DNA from: Marivita sp. GX14005
Lineage (GTDB): Bacteria; Pseudomonadota; Alphaproteobacteria; Rhodobacterales; Rhodobacteraceae
DNA: 64,000 bases
Direction: 5' to 3'
Assembly (NCBI RefSeq): GCF_023370775.1
Contig: NZ_JAMCCQ010000005.1
Location: 1-64,000, forward strand
Shown here: positions 50,078-60,572 of the stretch, piece after piece
Layout of the letters: every line of letters starts with the position of its first letter
Position numbering within the stretch: position 1 is the stretch's first letter
Position numbers and translations under genes: made by a program
Notes under the pieces: generated by a model
Database searches by the model: none
What the model was told of the DNA's origin: nothing
What the model saw: the letters and a program-made list of their open reading frames with translations, nothing else

Positions 50078-50193
50078 GCGGGACTGGGTGGCAAGCCGGC
50101 GCAGGATTGTCAAAGCCTTTCGCCGCGCGCTGCGTTTGCGCGCCATTAACCTTCTTTGCGGAGCCTTGGCGCGTCAGGGCAAAGGGGGCGATG

Positions 50194-50814
50194 ATGAGCG
50201 ACAATGACCGGGTGCGCCGGATCGCGCGTGAGATCGTGCGACGCGAGGGCGGCTATGTCGATGATCCGGACGATCCGGGCGGGGCGACGAAATACGGCGT
50301 GACGATCCACACCATGCGTCGGCTGGGGCTCGATCTGACGGGGGACGGGCAGGTGACGGCGGCGGATGTTCGGCATCTGACCGAAGGCCAGGCGGTGGAG
50401 ATTTTCCTTCAGCACTATTTCACCCGTCCGCGCATCGGCGATCTGCCGGAGGCGCTACAGGCCACGGTGTTCGATATGTATGTGAACGCGGGCAAAAATG
50501 CGGTGAAGATCCTGCAACGCCTGCTGGGCAAGATGGGCTTCGCCGTGGCGGTGGACGGTGCCATCGGCCCGCGCACCATCGCTGCGACTGCGCGGGCCTT
50601 CGCGGCCGCGCCGGATCACATGGTCGATGCCTACGGGATCGAACGGCGCAACTATTATCTCGATCTGGCCGACCGCCGCCCGGCGAGCCGCAAATACGCG
50701 CGCAGCCGCTCGGGCGGCAAGGGCGGCTGGGTGAAGCGGGCGGAGGCGTTCATCGCCGCGCGGTATCATCTTGATGAACGGGCGTTTCAACAAAGGGTGG
50801 CGGCATGGGATTGA
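50194..50814 (+). CDS. Glycoside hydrolase family 108 endolysin (gene-transfer-agent release type)
   Basis: A 206-residue peptidoglycan hydrolase. The catalytic glutamate is in REGGYVDDPDDPGGATKYG, the GH108 signature, and a C-terminal part (about 115-200) looks like the peptidoglycan-binding domain found in this family. There is no signal peptide, so it needs a holin to cross the membrane. The next gene is exactly such a holin, overlapping by 10 nt. I chose the ATG at 50194 (GGGGG at 5-nt spacing). This pair matches the endolysin-holin lysis genes of the Rhodobacter gene transfer agent. Confidence 0.88.
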   Translation: MSDNDRVRRIAREIVRREGGYVDDPDDPGGATKYGVTIHTMRRLGLDLTGDGQVTAADVRHLTEGQAVEIFLQHYFTRPRIGDLPEALQATVFDMYVNAGKNAVKILQRLLGKMGFAVAVDGAIGPRTIAATARAFAAAPDHMVDAYGIERRNYYLDLADRRPASRKYARSRSGGKGGWVKRAEAFIAARYHLDERAFQQRVAAWD

Positions 50815-51323
50815 TCGGTGAGGTTCTGGCCGCGATCTTCGGATCGGGGCGCAACGTGGTGCGCGACACGGCGGAGGTGTTCATTCCCAACGCCGAGGCG
50901 CAGGCGCAACGCGATCATTCCGCTCGCGAGGCGGCTTTGGGGCAGTTCGGAGCCGAGTTCCGCGCGCCGGAGCGCGGCCGCTTCGACAGGCTGATGGATG
51001 CGCTCAACCGCCTGCCGCGCCCGGCCATGGCGCTGGGCACGCTGGGGCTGTTCGTGTCGGCGATGATCGATCCGGTCTGGTTCGGCGCACGAATGGCGGG
51101 TCTTGCGCTGGTACCGGAGCCGCTCTGGTGGCTTCTGGGCGCGATCGTCAGCTTCTATTTCGGCGCGCGGCATCTCGAGAAAGGGCGGGACTTCCGGCGG
51201 GATCTGATGAGGAGCGCCGTGCCGCCCGTGATCGAGCGGCACGCCCCTCAGAACGCATCAACAGGCCCGGTCAACGCGGACGGTAACGCGGCGCTGGACG
51301 ACTGGCTGAAACACCGCCACTAG
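50805..51323 (+). CDS. Three-TM holin for gene transfer agent release (PF11351 type)
   Basis: A 172-residue protein. The N-terminal MGLIGEVLAAIFGSGRN and the paired membrane helices around residues 76-95 and 105-122 (LGTLGLFVSAMID, PLWWLLGAIVSFYFGAR) fit the holin-of-3TMs family associated with gene transfer agent release. The C-terminus is charged and cytoplasmic in character. It overlaps the endolysin stop. No capsid genes are nearby, which agrees with the R. capsulatus arrangement where the lysis pair is separate from the main cluster. Confidence 0.85.
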   Translation: MGLIGEVLAAIFGSGRNVVRDTAEVFIPNAEAQAQRDHSAREAALGQFGAEFRAPERGRFDRLMDALNRLPRPAMALGTLGLFVSAMIDPVWFGARMAGLALVPEPLWWLLGAIVSFYFGARHLEKGRDFRRDLMRSAVPPVIERHAPQNASTGPVNADGNAALDDWLKHRH

Positions 51324-51329
51324 GCGAAC

Positions 51330-51351
51330 CCGGACGCAACTCTGCGTCCGG
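51330..51351 (+). terminator. Hairpin after the holin gene
   Basis: CCGGACGCA-ACTC-TGCGTCCGG is a perfect 9-bp stem with a tetraloop, 6 nt after the holin stop. No T-run follows. It separates the lysis pair from ccmF. Confidence 0.5.
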
Positions 51352-51446
51352 CGTTATCCGCCAAGGGAAAACCCGCGACAATGTGAACCGCGATTCCCGC
51401 CGTTAGCGGTTGGCCTCAAGACGCGCGACGGACTATATTCGCGCCC

Positions 51447-53414
51447 ATGATTACAGAGCTCGGCCATTTCGCCCTCATCCTCGCGTTCCTTGTCGCGATC
51501 GTGCAAACCATCGTGCCGCTCGTCGGTGCGCATAAACGATGGCCGGGATGGATGGCAGTGGCCGAACCCGCGGCAAGCGTGCAATTCCTGCTGACCGCGT
51601 TTTCCTTCGTCGCGCTGACCTACGCCTTTGTCGTATCGGATTTCTCGGTCCGTCTGGTCTGGCTCAACAGCCATTCGGCCAAGCCGATGCTCTACAAGAT
51701 CAGCGGCGTCTGGGGCAATCACGAGGGCTCGATGCTGCTCTGGGTGCTGATCCTGACGCTCTTCGGCGCGATGGCGGCGTGGTTCGGCAATGGGTTGCCC
51801 CCCACGCTCCGCGCGCGGGTGCTGGCGGTGCAATCGGCCATCGCGGTCGCGTTCTTCGCTTTCATCCTCTTCACCTCGAACCCGTTCCTGCGCCTTGCGG
51901 TGCCGCCCTTCGACGGGCAGGACCTCAATCCCTTGCTGCAGGATCCCGGCCTCGCCTTCCATCCGCCCTTCCTCTATCTTGGCTATGTCGGCCTGAGCAT
52001 CTGCTTCAGCTTCGCGGTCGCCGCACTCATCGAAGGCCGCGTCGATGCCGCATGGGGCCGCTGGGTGCGCCCCTGGACGCTGGCGGCCTGGGTGTTTCTG
52101 ACCATCGGTATCGCGCTGGGGTCGTGGTGGGCCTATTACGAGCTTGGCTGGGGCGGGTTCTGGTTCTGGGATCCGGTCGAGAACGCGTCCTTCATGCCGT
52201 GGCTTCTGGCCGCCGCCCTGCTGCACTCGGCCATCGTGGTGGAAAAGCGAGAGGCGCTTAAAAGCTGGACCATGCTTCTGGCGATCCTTGCCTTCGGCTT
52301 CTCGCTCATCGGCACGTTCATCGTCCGCTCCGGGCTGCTGACCTCTGTGCATGCCTTCGCCAACGATCCCGAACGCGGCGTGTTCATCCTCGCAATCATG
52401 GTCGTCTTCACCGGCGGCGCGCTCACGCTTTACGCGGCGCGCGCCAGCGCGATGGAGGCCAAGGGCGTCTTCGGCGTCGTCAGCCGCGAAAGCGCGCTGG
52501 TGGCCAATAACGTACTGCTCGCGGTGAGCTGTTTCGTCGTCTTCGTCGGCACGCTCTGGCCCGTGGTGGCCGAGATGTTCTTCGACAGCAAGCTGAGCGT
52601 CGGCGCGCCCTTCTTCAATATGGCCTTCACGCCGTTCATGGTCGTGCTCGGCCTGCTCCTGCCTGTCGGCTCCATGCTTAGCTGGAAGCGGGCCAAACTG
52701 GGCCGGACGCTGCGGCAGTTGACACCGGCCTTCATCCTCGCGGTGCTGCTGACGGGCCTGTTCTGGACGATGCAAACCGGCAATAGCCTGCTTGGCCCTG
52801 TCGGCGTCTTCCTTGGCGCATGGATCGTGTCGGGCGCTGCGATCGACCTTCTGAACCGCACGGGGCGCGATCGCGACCTGTCCCGCCTGCGCCGCTTGCC
52901 GCGCGCCGATTGGGGCAAGGCGGTCGCGCATACCGGGCTGGGCATCACGATGGTCGGCATTGCCGGGCTGATGGCCTGGCAGGAGGAGGACATTCGTGTC
53001 GCCAAGGTCGGAGAGCCGTTCGAGGTCGGCGCGTTCGAGCTGGAACTCACCGGCGTGCGCGAGGTCCGCGGGCCGAACTATTTCTCGACGATGGGCGATG
53101 TGATCGTGCGCAAGGACGCAGAGCAGATCGCCCATCTCAACCCCGAGAAGCGCAATTACCCGGTCGCGCAAATGCCGACGACCGAGGCGGCCATCGATTA
53201 TCGCGTTCTGCGCGACATCTATGTCGTGATCGGCGACGAGCAGGAGAATGGCGGCTGGGTGATGCGGACCTATATCAAGCCGCTCGCAAACTGGATCTGG
53301 GCGGGGTCCATCCTGATGGCGCTTGGCGGCTTCCTGTCGCTGTCCGACCGTCGCTATCGTGTGGCGGCGGGGGCCAGGAAGGCGCGCGCGCCGCGGGGGG
53401 TGCCGGCGGAATGA
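51447..53414 (+). CDS. ccmF: Cytochrome c haem lyase subunit CcmF
   Basis: A 655-residue membrane protein with about 15 helices, part of the CcmFHI complex that attaches haem to apocytochrome c. The tryptophan-rich WWD motif reads WGGFWFWDPVENASFMPW. Other family strings include GNHEGSMLLWVL and LAFHPPFLYLGYVG, the latter with a conserved histidine. It overlaps ccmH by 4 nt. ccmE is 14 kb upstream. Confidence 0.95.
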   Translation: MITELGHFALILAFLVAIVQTIVPLVGAHKRWPGWMAVAEPAASVQFLLTAFSFVALTYAFVVSDFSVRLVWLNSHSAKPMLYKISGVWGNHEGSMLLWVLILTLFGAMAAWFGNGLPPTLRARVLAVQSAIAVAFFAFILFTSNPFLRLAVPPFDGQDLNPLLQDPGLAFHPPFLYLGYVGLSICFSFAVAALIEGRVDAAWGRWVRPWTLAAWVFLTIGIALGSWWAYYELGWGGFWFWDPVENASFMPWLLAAALLHSAIVVEKREALKSWTMLLAILAFGFSLIGTFIVRSGLLTSVHAFANDPERGVFILAIMVVFTGGALTLYAARASAMEAKGVFGVVSRESALVANNVLLAVSCFVVFVGTLWPVVAEMFFDSKLSVGAPFFNMAFTPFMVVLGLLLPVGSMLSWKRAKLGRTLRQLTPAFILAVLLTGLFWTMQTGNSLLGPVGVFLGAWIVSGAAIDLLNRTGRDRDLSRLRRLPRADWGKAVAHTGLGITMVGIAGLMAWQEEDIRVAKVGEPFEVGAFELELTGVREVRGPNYFSTMGDVIVRKDAEQIAHLNPEKRNYPVAQMPTTEAAIDYRVLRDIYVVIGDEQENGGWVMRTYIKPLANWIWAGSILMALGGFLSLSDRRYRVAAGARKARAPRGVPAE

Positions 53415-53890
53415 ACCTATTTCGGCTTATGAAAGCGGCGCTGGTTGCGCTCATGGTAATCGGATCGACGCTGCCCGCGCTCGCGGTGCAGCCTGACGAG
53501 GTTCTGGCCGATCCGGCGCTCGAAGAGCGGGCGCGCGAATTGTCGAAGGGGCTGCGCTGCCTTGTTTGCCAGAACGAGAGCATCGACGAATCCAACGCAG
53601 CCCTTGCGCGAGAATTGCGGCTGGTTGTGCGGGAACGGCTCGTCGAAGGCGATAGCGACGCGGAGGTGATCGATTTCCTTGTCGAGCGGTATGGCGAATT
53701 CGTCCTGCTCAAGCCGCGCACCGATGGCTGGAATATCCTGCTTTGGGCGACGGGGCCGGTTCTGTTTCTGATCGCGCTCGGCGTCGGCGCGGTCTACATC
53801 CGCAGCCGCTCCAACGCGGCGGCCCCGGCAGAGGCCGGACTGTCGGAGGCCGAGCGGGCCCGGCTCAAGGAAATCCTCAAGCAAGAGTGA
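53411..53890 (+). CDS. ccmH: Cytochrome c maturation thioreductase CcmH
   Basis: A 159-residue protein with a signal peptide (MNLFRLMKAALVALMVIGST), the redox pair in LRCLVCQNESI (C50, C53) and a C-terminal membrane helix (about residues 115-134). It reduces the haem-binding cysteines of apocytochrome c. Its ATG overlaps the ccmF stop. The CcmI subunit is not in this window. Confidence 0.93.
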   Translation: MNLFRLMKAALVALMVIGSTLPALAVQPDEVLADPALEERARELSKGLRCLVCQNESIDESNAALARELRLVVRERLVEGDSDAEVIDFLVERYGEFVLLKPRTDGWNILLWATGPVLFLIALGVGAVYIRSRSNAAAPAEAGLSEAERARLKEILKQE

Positions 53891-53964
53891 CGCCGCGTTT
53901 GGCTTTGCCAAGCCATACCGCCCCGTGTTTCATGCGTGCAACCCTGACCAGGAAGGCCTAGCGC

Positions 53965-54741
53965 ATGGATTACGACACGATCACCTTCAATATCGCGGAA
54001 GATATCGCCACCGTCACCCTGAACCGGCCGGACGTCAAAAATGCCCTGAGCAGCCGGATGCGGGCCGAGATTACCGATGCGGTGCTCGAAGGCGGACGCA
54101 AGGCGCGGGTGGTCGTTCTCACCGGGGCGGGCGATTCCTTTTGCTCGGGGCAGGACTTGGGCGATGCGAGATCGGTTGCCAATCTCGACATGGAACGCGT
54201 GCTGCGCGATGAATACGTGCCGATGCTCCGCGCCATCTATGATTGCCCCGTGCCGACGATTTCAGCCGTGAACGGCGCGGCGGCCGGGGCCGGGGCCAAT
54301 CTGGCGCTGGCCGCCGATGTGACGATCGCCACCGAAAGTGCATTTTTCCTTCAGGCCTTCACCCGGATCGGTCTCGTGCCGGATGCGGGCGGCACATGGT
54401 ATCTGCCGCGCCAGATCGGATTGGCCAAGGCCATGGGTGCCGCGCTCTTCGCCGAAAAGATCACGGCAAGGCAGGCCGATGACTGGGGGATGATCTGGGA
54501 GGCGGTCTCGGACGCGGCCTTTACCGATCATTGGAAAGCGCGCGCGGCGCATCTCGCCCAGGGGCCGACCGCGGCCTATGCCGGGGTGAAAGAAGCGATC
54601 CGGGAATCCTTTGACAACACTCTCGAATCCCAGCTTTCGCTGGAGGCACGCCTACAAGGCCGCTGCGGCAAAACCCGCGATTTTCAGGAGGGCGTCCTGG
54701 CCTTTTTGGAAAAACGCCCCGCACGTTACGAGGGTCGGTAG
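53965..54741 (+). CDS. Enoyl-CoA hydratase/isomerase family protein (PaaG-like)
   Basis: A 258-residue crotonase-fold protein. The oxyanion-hole strings are FCSGQDLGD and AVNGAAAGAGANLALAADV. The acid position carries D in GLVPDAGGTWYLP, as in the PaaG isomerase of phenylacetate degradation, and not the two glutamates of true enoyl-CoA hydratases. No other paa genes are near; the exact substrate is open. It starts 74 nt after ccmH. Confidence 0.85.
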   Translation: MDYDTITFNIAEDIATVTLNRPDVKNALSSRMRAEITDAVLEGGRKARVVVLTGAGDSFCSGQDLGDARSVANLDMERVLRDEYVPMLRAIYDCPVPTISAVNGAAAGAGANLALAADVTIATESAFFLQAFTRIGLVPDAGGTWYLPRQIGLAKAMGAALFAEKITARQADDWGMIWEAVSDAAFTDHWKARAAHLAQGPTAAYAGVKEAIRESFDNTLESQLSLEARLQGRCGKTRDFQEGVLAFLEKRPARYEGR

Positions 54742-54855
54742 ACGGCCCCTCGCGTCACAACGCCAAGCGTCCTTCGGGCTAGGCCCGAGGATCTCCGGTT
54801 TGCAGGGAATCGCCAGGTCAAGCCCGGCGATCACGTTGCGGAGTCGCTTTCCGAA

Positions 54856-56151
54856 TCAGCGGTTCTCGATATCCACGTAATCCCGCGGTCCGCTGCCTTC
54901 GTAAAGCTGGCGCGGGCGGCCGATTTTCATTTGCGGGTCGGCAAGCTGCTCTTTCCACTGGGAAATCCACCCCACGGTGCGGCTCAGGGCGAAAATCGGC
55001 GTGAACATGGAGGTTGGGAAACCCATCGCTTCGAGGATGATGCCCGAATAGAAATCGACATTCGGGAAGAGTTTCTTCTCTGCGAAATACTCATCCGCCA
55101 GGGCGGCCTTTTCCAGTTCCTTCGCCGTGGCGAGGATCGGGTTGTTTTCTACGCCCATGAGATCGAGCACTTCATCCGCCGATTGCTTCATCACCGTCGC
55201 GCGCGGATCGAAATTCTTGTAGACGCGATGGCCGAAACCCATCAGGCGGAACGGATCGTTCTTGTCCTTCGCGCGCGCGATATATTCGGGGATATTGTCG
55301 GGCGAGCCGATTTCCTTGAGCATCTCCAAACAGGCCTGGTTTGCGCCGCCATGCGCCGGACCCCAGAGACAGGCGATGCCCGCCGCGATGCAGGCGAAGG
55401 GATTGGCGCCCGAGGACGACGCCAGACGCACCGTGGAGGTCGAGGCGTTCTGCTCGTGATCGGCGTGCAGCGTGAAGATCCGGTCCATCGCGCGGGCGAG
55501 GATCGGATCGACCTCGTATTCCTCGGCCGGAACGGCAAAGCACATATGCAGGAAGTTCGCGGCGTAATCGAGATCGTTGCGCGGATAGACGAAAGGCTGG
55601 CCGATGGAGTATTTATAGGCCATCGCCGCGATGGTCGGCATTTTCGCAATCAGCCGGTGCGAGGCGACCTCGCGCTGGCGCTCATCGCCGATATCGGTGC
55701 TGTCGTGGTAGAAGGCTGACATCGCACCGACCACGCCCACCATGGTCGCCATCGGATGCGCGTCGCGGCGGAAGCCGCGGAAGAAATTGTGCATCTGCTC
55801 GTGGATCATCGTGTGGCGCGTGATCGTCGCCTCGAATTTTTCCAGATCCGCGGCAGAGGGAAGTTCGCCATAAAGCAGCAGGTAGCAGACTTCCAGATAA
55901 TGCGATTTTTCGGCCAGTTGCTCGATCGGGTAGCCGCGATGCAGCAATTCGCCCTTGTCGCCATCAATGAAGGTGATGGAGCTGTCGCAGCTTGCCGTGG
56001 ATGTGAAACCGGGATCGTAGGTGAAAACGCCCGCCTGCGAATAAAGCTTGCGGATATCGACAACATCCGGCCCGCAGGTCGGCGTCAGGATCGGCAGATC
56101 ATAGCTTTCGCCATCGATCGTCAAAGTCGCGGATTTGGAGGTGTCTGACAT
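54856..56151 (-). CDS. gltA: Citrate synthase
   Basis: A 431-residue type II citrate synthase that condenses oxaloacetate and acetyl-CoA. The catalytic histidines are in [11 protein letters not shown] and [14 protein letters not shown], and the Asp is in VDFYSGI. I chose the ATG at 56151 with an AAGGGAA Shine-Dalgarno; an in-frame ATG at 56166 is less likely. It lies 77 nt downstream of gltX on the same strand. Confidence 0.96.
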   Translation of the reverse strand: MSDTSKSATLTIDGESYDLPILTPTCGPDVVDIRKLYSQAGVFTYDPGFTSTASCDSSITFIDGDKGELLHRGYPIEQLAEKSHYLEVCYLLLYGELPSAADLEKFEATITRHTMIHEQMHNFFRGFRRDAHPMATMVGVVGAMSAFYHDSTDIGDERQREVASHRLIAKMPTIAAMAYKYSIGQPFVYPRNDLDYAANFLHMCFAVPAEEYEVDPILARAMDRIFTLHADHEQNASTSTVRLASSSGANPFACIAAGIACLWGPAHGGANQACLEMLKEIGSPDNIPEYIARAKDKNDPFRLMGFGHRVYKNFDPRATVMKQSADEVLDLMGVENNPILATAKELEKAALADEYFAEKKLFPNVDFYSGIILEAMGFPTSMFTPIFALSRTVGWISQWKEQLADPQMKIGRPRQLYEGSGPRDYVDIENR

Positions 56152-56228
56152 AGATATTCCCTTCATCTCAATGCCTTGAACGGATGTCCAAGGCCGGCAT
56201 TTATCCCGTGGAGTCGCCCCTCGCGGTG

Positions 56229-57641
56229 CTATGCGTCCCCTCCGGTGGCTGCGTCGTCCAGCCGCGCGATGGTTTCCTCGCGGCCCAGAACGAGCATCAT
56301 ATCGAACACGCTCGGCGTCGCGGCCCGGCCTGCCAGGGCCGCGCGCATCGGGCCGGCCAGCTTGCCGAATTTCGTCCCTTGCTCCTCCGCGAAACGGGAC
56401 GTGACAGCTTCAAGCTCGTCGCGTGTCCAGCTAGCATTTTGCAACTGCGGCGTCAACGATCCCAGTATACCACGGGATACCGTATCAAGATGCTTCGCGG
56501 CTTTCTCTTCCGGGACGATAGGGCGTTCAACAAGAATAAAATGCGCCTTCTCAAGAAGTTCCGGGAAGGTGCGCGCACGTTCCTTGAGGCAATACATCGC
56601 ACGCGCCAAGCCATCGGCCTGCGCTTCCGTGAGGTCAGGCAGCCCGGCGGCGGCCAGATAGTCCTGCAATTCTCGCTGCAAGGCAGCATCGTCTGCGCGC
56701 GCAATGTGCTGACCACTCAGATTCTCCAGTTTCTTGAAATCGAACCGCGCGGGCGATTTGCCGATTCCCTTCAGGTCGAACCAGTCTTTTGCCTGAGCAT
56801 CGGTAAAGAATTCGTCATCGCCGTGGCTCCATCCCAGCCGGGCGAGGTAATTGCGCATCCCGGCCGCGGGATAGCCCAGCGCCTGATACTCTTCGACCCC
56901 GAGCGCACCGTGGCGTTTCGACAATTTCTTGCCGTCCGGCCCATGGATCAGCGGAATATGCGCCCAGACCGGCACGTCCCAGCCCATTGCGGTGTAAATG
57001 CCCATCTGGCGCGCCGCATTATTGAGGTGATCGTCGCCCCGGATCACATGCGTGACGCCCATATCGTGATCGTCCACAACGACGGCCAGCATATAGACGG
57101 GCGTTCCGTCGGAGCGCAGCAGCACCATATCGTCGAGTTGATCGTTGCGGATGGTGACATTGCCCTGCACGGCATCCTCGATCACCGTCGCGCCCTCTTG
57201 CGGGGTCTTAAGTCGGATCGCGAACGGCGCGTCCGGGTGCGTCGCAGGATCCGCGTCGCGCCACGGGCTCTGGAACAGGGTGGAGCGTCCTTCGGCGCGC
57301 GCCGCTTCGCGGAACGCCTCGATCTCCTCCTGCGTCGAGAAACACTTGTATGCGGCTCCCTGAGCCAGCAATTCCTGCGCGACCTCGGCATGGCGGTCGG
57401 CGCGGGCGGCCTGACTAACCACCTCGCCGTCATGATCGAGGCCGAGCCATGCCAGCCCCTTGAGAATCGCCGCTGTCGCCTCGGGGGTCGAGCGGGCGAT
57501 ATCCGTATCCTCGATCCGCAGCAGGAACTTGCCGCCACGCCCACGTGCATAGAGCCAGTTGAACAGCGCCGTGCGCGCGCCGCCGATATGCAGAAAGCCG
57601 GTGGGCGAGGGGGCAAAACGGGTGACGACAGGGCGGGACAT
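56229..57641 (-). CDS. gltX: Glutamyl-tRNA synthetase
   Basis: A 470-residue class I synthetase. The HIGH-type motif is [13 protein letters not shown] and the KMSKS-type motif is KLSKRHG. I chose the ATG at 57641, which places the catalytic domain start ([13 protein letters not shown]) directly after it; the frame is open for another 16 codons. Alphaproteobacteria often have two GltX enzymes, one of which also charges tRNA-Gln; which one this is cannot be told here. Confidence 0.94.
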   Translation of the reverse strand: MSRPVVTRFAPSPTGFLHIGGARTALFNWLYARGRGGKFLLRIEDTDIARSTPEATAAILKGLAWLGLDHDGEVVSQAARADRHAEVAQELLAQGAAYKCFSTQEEIEAFREAARAEGRSTLFQSPWRDADPATHPDAPFAIRLKTPQEGATVIEDAVQGNVTIRNDQLDDMVLLRSDGTPVYMLAVVVDDHDMGVTHVIRGDDHLNNAARQMGIYTAMGWDVPVWAHIPLIHGPDGKKLSKRHGALGVEEYQALGYPAAGMRNYLARLGWSHGDDEFFTDAQAKDWFDLKGIGKSPARFDFKKLENLSGQHIARADDAALQRELQDYLAAAGLPDLTEAQADGLARAMYCLKERARTFPELLEKAHFILVERPIVPEEKAAKHLDTVSRGILGSLTPQLQNASWTRDELEAVTSRFAEEQGTKFGKLAGPMRAALAGRAATPSVFDMMLVLGREETIARLDDAATGGDA

Positions 57642-57720
57642 GCGCGCATTTACCTTTCGATAACGAACGAGGAGATAGAGTGGCCTCATGTCTTAACCAG
57701 CACCTTGGGCGGGGGCAAGC

Positions 57721-59784
57721 ATGGCACGGGTCCGGCAAGGGATCGCCGATATCATCCTGCGCCAGCGCGGCGCGCTTTTCGGGTTCGTTCCGGTGCTGCT
57801 GGCCTGCGGCATCGGTCTATACTTCTCCTTTCGGATCGAACCGCCGGTCTGGGCGCTTTGGCTTTCGGGCGCGGCGGGCGCGGCGTTGCTCTTGTGGTAT
57901 CTGGTGTCACGCTCGGCCTATGCCCCGTTGATCTGCGCGCTGGCGCTCGTTGCATCGGGGCTCGCACTCGCCGGCGCACGGGCGCATTGGGTCGCTGGCC
58001 CGGTGCTTGACTGGCGCTATTACGGGCCGGTCACGGGGCGGATCGTTGCCATCGACCGTTCCGCGTCGGATGCGGTGCGTATCACGCTCGACCGGGTCTG
58101 GCTGACCGATGTGGCCCCCGCCAGAACGCCGCTGCGCGTCCGGCTGTCTCTGCACGGGAAAGTGCCGGGCATCGCCCCGGCGCCGGGCATGATCGTGATG
58201 ACGACCGCGCATCTCGGTCCGCCCGGCGGCGCGGTCGAACCGGGAGGCTTCGATTTCCGCCGCCATGCCTGGTTCCTGCGGCTCGGCGCGGTCGGCTATA
58301 GCCGCGCGCCGCTGATGCTGTGGGACAGGCCGGAGGGCGGGCAATGGGTGTTCCGCATCCGCATGGCGTTGTCGGCGCGGGTGCAGGCGGCCCTGCCGGG
58401 GAAAACCGGCGCCTTCGCCGCCGCGATCATCACCGGCGATCGGAGCGCCATCCCGCAGGATATCCTGACGGCGCTGCGCGATACCAATCTGGCCCATCTG
58501 CTGGCGATCTCGGGTTTGCATATGGGTCTGGTGAGCGCGTTCGTCTTCGCCGCGCTCCGCCTTGCGCTGCTGCTCGGTCCCGTTGGCCTGCACTGGCCGG
58601 TCAAAAAGATCGCGGCGGCAGGAGCGCTCGCGGTTTCGGCGGGATATCTGGCGCTCTCGGGAGGCAATATCGCGACGGAACGCGCGTTCATCATGGTGGC
58701 TGTGATGCTGCTGGGGATTATGGTTGACCGGCGGGCCATTTCGCTGCGCGCGGTTGCGCTTGCGGCGGTGATCGTACTCGTCCTGCGGCCCGAAGCGCTG
58801 ATGGGGCCGGGGTTCCAGATGTCTTTCGCCGCAACCACCGGCCTCGTCGCCGTGTTCGGCGCGATCAGGGACGGGCCGTTGCGGATGCCGCGAAACAGGA
58901 TACTGAACGGCGCGCTTTCGGTCGCGCTCTCCTCGGCGGTGGCCGGCGCGGCGACGGCGCCGATCGCAATGGTTCATTTCAACCAGATCGCGCAGTTCGG
59001 GCTTTTGGCCAATCTCGCGACGGTGCCGCTCATGGGCATCCTGATCATCCCGGCGGCGGTGCTTGCGGTTCTGCTCATGCCGTTCGGGCTGGATATGCTC
59101 GGTCTCTGGCCCATGGGGCTCGGGCTCGACTGGATATTGCACGTCGCCGATACTGTTGCCGATTGGGATGGCGCCGTTCGGCCGGTCATGACACCGCAGC
59201 CTGCCGTGCTGCCGGTGATCGCGCTCGGTGCGCTCTGGACCGTGATCTGGACAGGGCGGGCGCGTTGGCTCGGGGCGTTGCCGGTCGCCTTGGCTGCGGC
59301 GCTCTGGATCACCGCGACCCGGCCCGATATCCTTATCGCCGAAGGCGGCAAACTGGTCGGCGTGATGACGCCCGAAGGCCGCGCCCTGTCGCGCGCCAAG
59401 GGATCGGGCTTCATCGCGCGGGTCTGGCTCGAAAACGATGGGCACGGGCTCGATCAGGCGCGCGCCGCCGCGCTGTGGGAGGCGCATGGCATCACCGATG
59501 ATATTCGCCACATCCACGGCAAACGTGCCGCCGCTGCGTTTCGTGATTGCGGCACGGCAAGGCTGATCGTCGCCAGCGCGGCCTTGCCGGTGTACGGAGC
59601 GGAGCCGCGCTGCAGGATCATCGACAAGGGCCGCAACACTGTTTTCGACTCGCTCTCCGCCCGGCGCGAAGACAGCGGGGAAATCACTCTTATCCGCGCG
59701 CGTGATGTTTCCGGCGCAAGGCTCTGGAACGACAAGGCGATGCGCGCCGCGCGTTTTCCCAAAGCGACGCGAAAAACTCAGTAG
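57721..59784 (+). CDS. comEC: ComEC/Rec2 DNA-uptake channel protein
   Basis: A 687-residue membrane protein with an N-terminal soluble domain between the first helices and the competence domain ([32 protein letters not shown] in fragments such as [14 protein letters not shown]). The C-terminal metallo-beta-lactamase nuclease with HxHxDH, present in Bacillus ComEC, is not seen; the tail is short. This is common among alphaproteobacteria. Its stop overlaps that of lexA by 7 nt on the other strand. Confidence 0.9.
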   Translation: MARVRQGIADIILRQRGALFGFVPVLLACGIGLYFSFRIEPPVWALWLSGAAGAALLLWYLVSRSAYAPLICALALVASGLALAGARAHWVAGPVLDWRYYGPVTGRIVAIDRSASDAVRITLDRVWLTDVAPARTPLRVRLSLHGKVPGIAPAPGMIVMTTAHLGPPGGAVEPGGFDFRRHAWFLRLGAVGYSRAPLMLWDRPEGGQWVFRIRMALSARVQAALPGKTGAFAAAIITGDRSAIPQDILTALRDTNLAHLLAISGLHMGLVSAFVFAALRLALLLGPVGLHWPVKKIAAAGALAVSAGYLALSGGNIATERAFIMVAVMLLGIMVDRRAISLRAVALAAVIVLVLRPEALMGPGFQMSFAATTGLVAVFGAIRDGPLRMPRNRILNGALSVALSSAVAGAATAPIAMVHFNQIAQFGLLANLATVPLMGILIIPAAVLAVLLMPFGLDMLGLWPMGLGLDWILHVADTVADWDGAVRPVMTPQPAVLPVIALGALWTVIWTGRARWLGALPVALAAALWITATRPDILIAEGGKLVGVMTPEGRALSRAKGSGFIARVWLENDGHGLDQARAAALWEAHGITDDIRHIHGKRAAAAFRDCGTARLIVASAALPVYGAEPRCRIIDKGRNTVFDSLSARREDSGEITLIRARDVSGARLWNDKAMRAARFPKATRKTQ

Positions 59785-60476
59785 GTGCGGATCAAACCAA
59801 CCAGACGGCCCTGAACCTTCACGCTACCCGAAGGCAGGATGCGCGGCTCATAAGCGGGGTTCGCCGCTTCGAGCACGATACTGTCGCCATTGCGCTTGAA
59901 GCGCTTGAGCGTCGCTTCATATCCTTCGACCTGTGCGACGACGATATCGCCATTCTCCGCCGTCGAGGTTTCGCGGATCACCACGACATCGCCATCATTG
60001 ATCCCGGCGTCGATCATGGAATCGCCCTTCACCTCGAGCGCATAATGGCGGCCGCTGCCGCTCAGCATCGCGCCGGGGACAGCCACGGCGGGCGGCACAT
60101 CGTTGATCGATTCGATCGGCACGCCGGCGGCGATCCGGCCCATGAGCGCGAGGCTGACTGACTGCGCCGCCTCGACCTCTACCGCGCCGGACGGGGCGGG
60201 GCGGTCCGGCACATCGCCATCGATCACCCGGGGCGCGAATCCCGCCGACTGCGCCGCAAGCGACTCGGGCAGTTTCACGATCTCGATGGCGCGGGCGCGA
60301 TGCGCGAGGCGGCGGATGAAACCGCGCTCCTCCAGAGCTGTGATCAGCCGGTGAATCCCCGATTTGGACCGCAGATCGAGCGCCTCCTTCATTTCGTCAA
60401 AGCTCGGCGGCACCCCGTCGCGCGACACGCGCCTGTTGATGAACTCTAGCAAATCCAGTTGTTTCTTGGTCAGCAT
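59778..60476 (-). CDS. lexA: SOS repressor LexA
   Basis: A 232-residue repressor. The N-terminal winged helix ([21 protein letters not shown]) binds SOS boxes. The self-cleavage site is A117-G118 in RIAAGVP; the catalytic pair is S153 in KGDSM and K191 in ATLKRF. RecA-stimulated cleavage would induce the SOS genes. A perfect GTTC-N7-GTTC box lies upstream, so it controls itself. It is convergent with comEC. Confidence 0.96.
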   Translation of the reverse strand: MLTKKQLDLLEFINRRVSRDGVPPSFDEMKEALDLRSKSGIHRLITALEERGFIRRLAHRARAIEIVKLPESLAAQSAGFAPRVIDGDVPDRPAPSGAVEVEAAQSVSLALMGRIAAGVPIESINDVPPAVAVPGAMLSGSGRHYALEVKGDSMIDAGINDGDVVVIRETSTAENGDIVVAQVEGYEATLKRFKRNGDSIVLEAANPAYEPRILPSGSVKVQGRLVGLIRTY

Positions 60477-60509
60477 CTTCCGCCTCCGCTCGGGTGATCC
60501 TCACCCTTT

Positions 60510-60538
60510 GTTCTATGGATGTTCATGTTTTGTGTCAA
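60510..60538 (-). promoter_or_regulatory. lexA promoter with SOS box (GTTC-N7-GTTC)
   Basis: GTTC-TATGGAT-GTTC (60510-60524) is the alphaproteobacterial LexA-binding direct repeat. On the minus strand TTGACA (plus 60533-60538) and TAGAAC (plus 60510-60515) are 17 nt apart, so the box overlaps the -10 region of lexA. The start codon is at 60476. Confidence 0.85.
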
Positions 60539-60572
60539 CATGTCGTCCATGCTGGGCCGAATTGGTAAAGAT

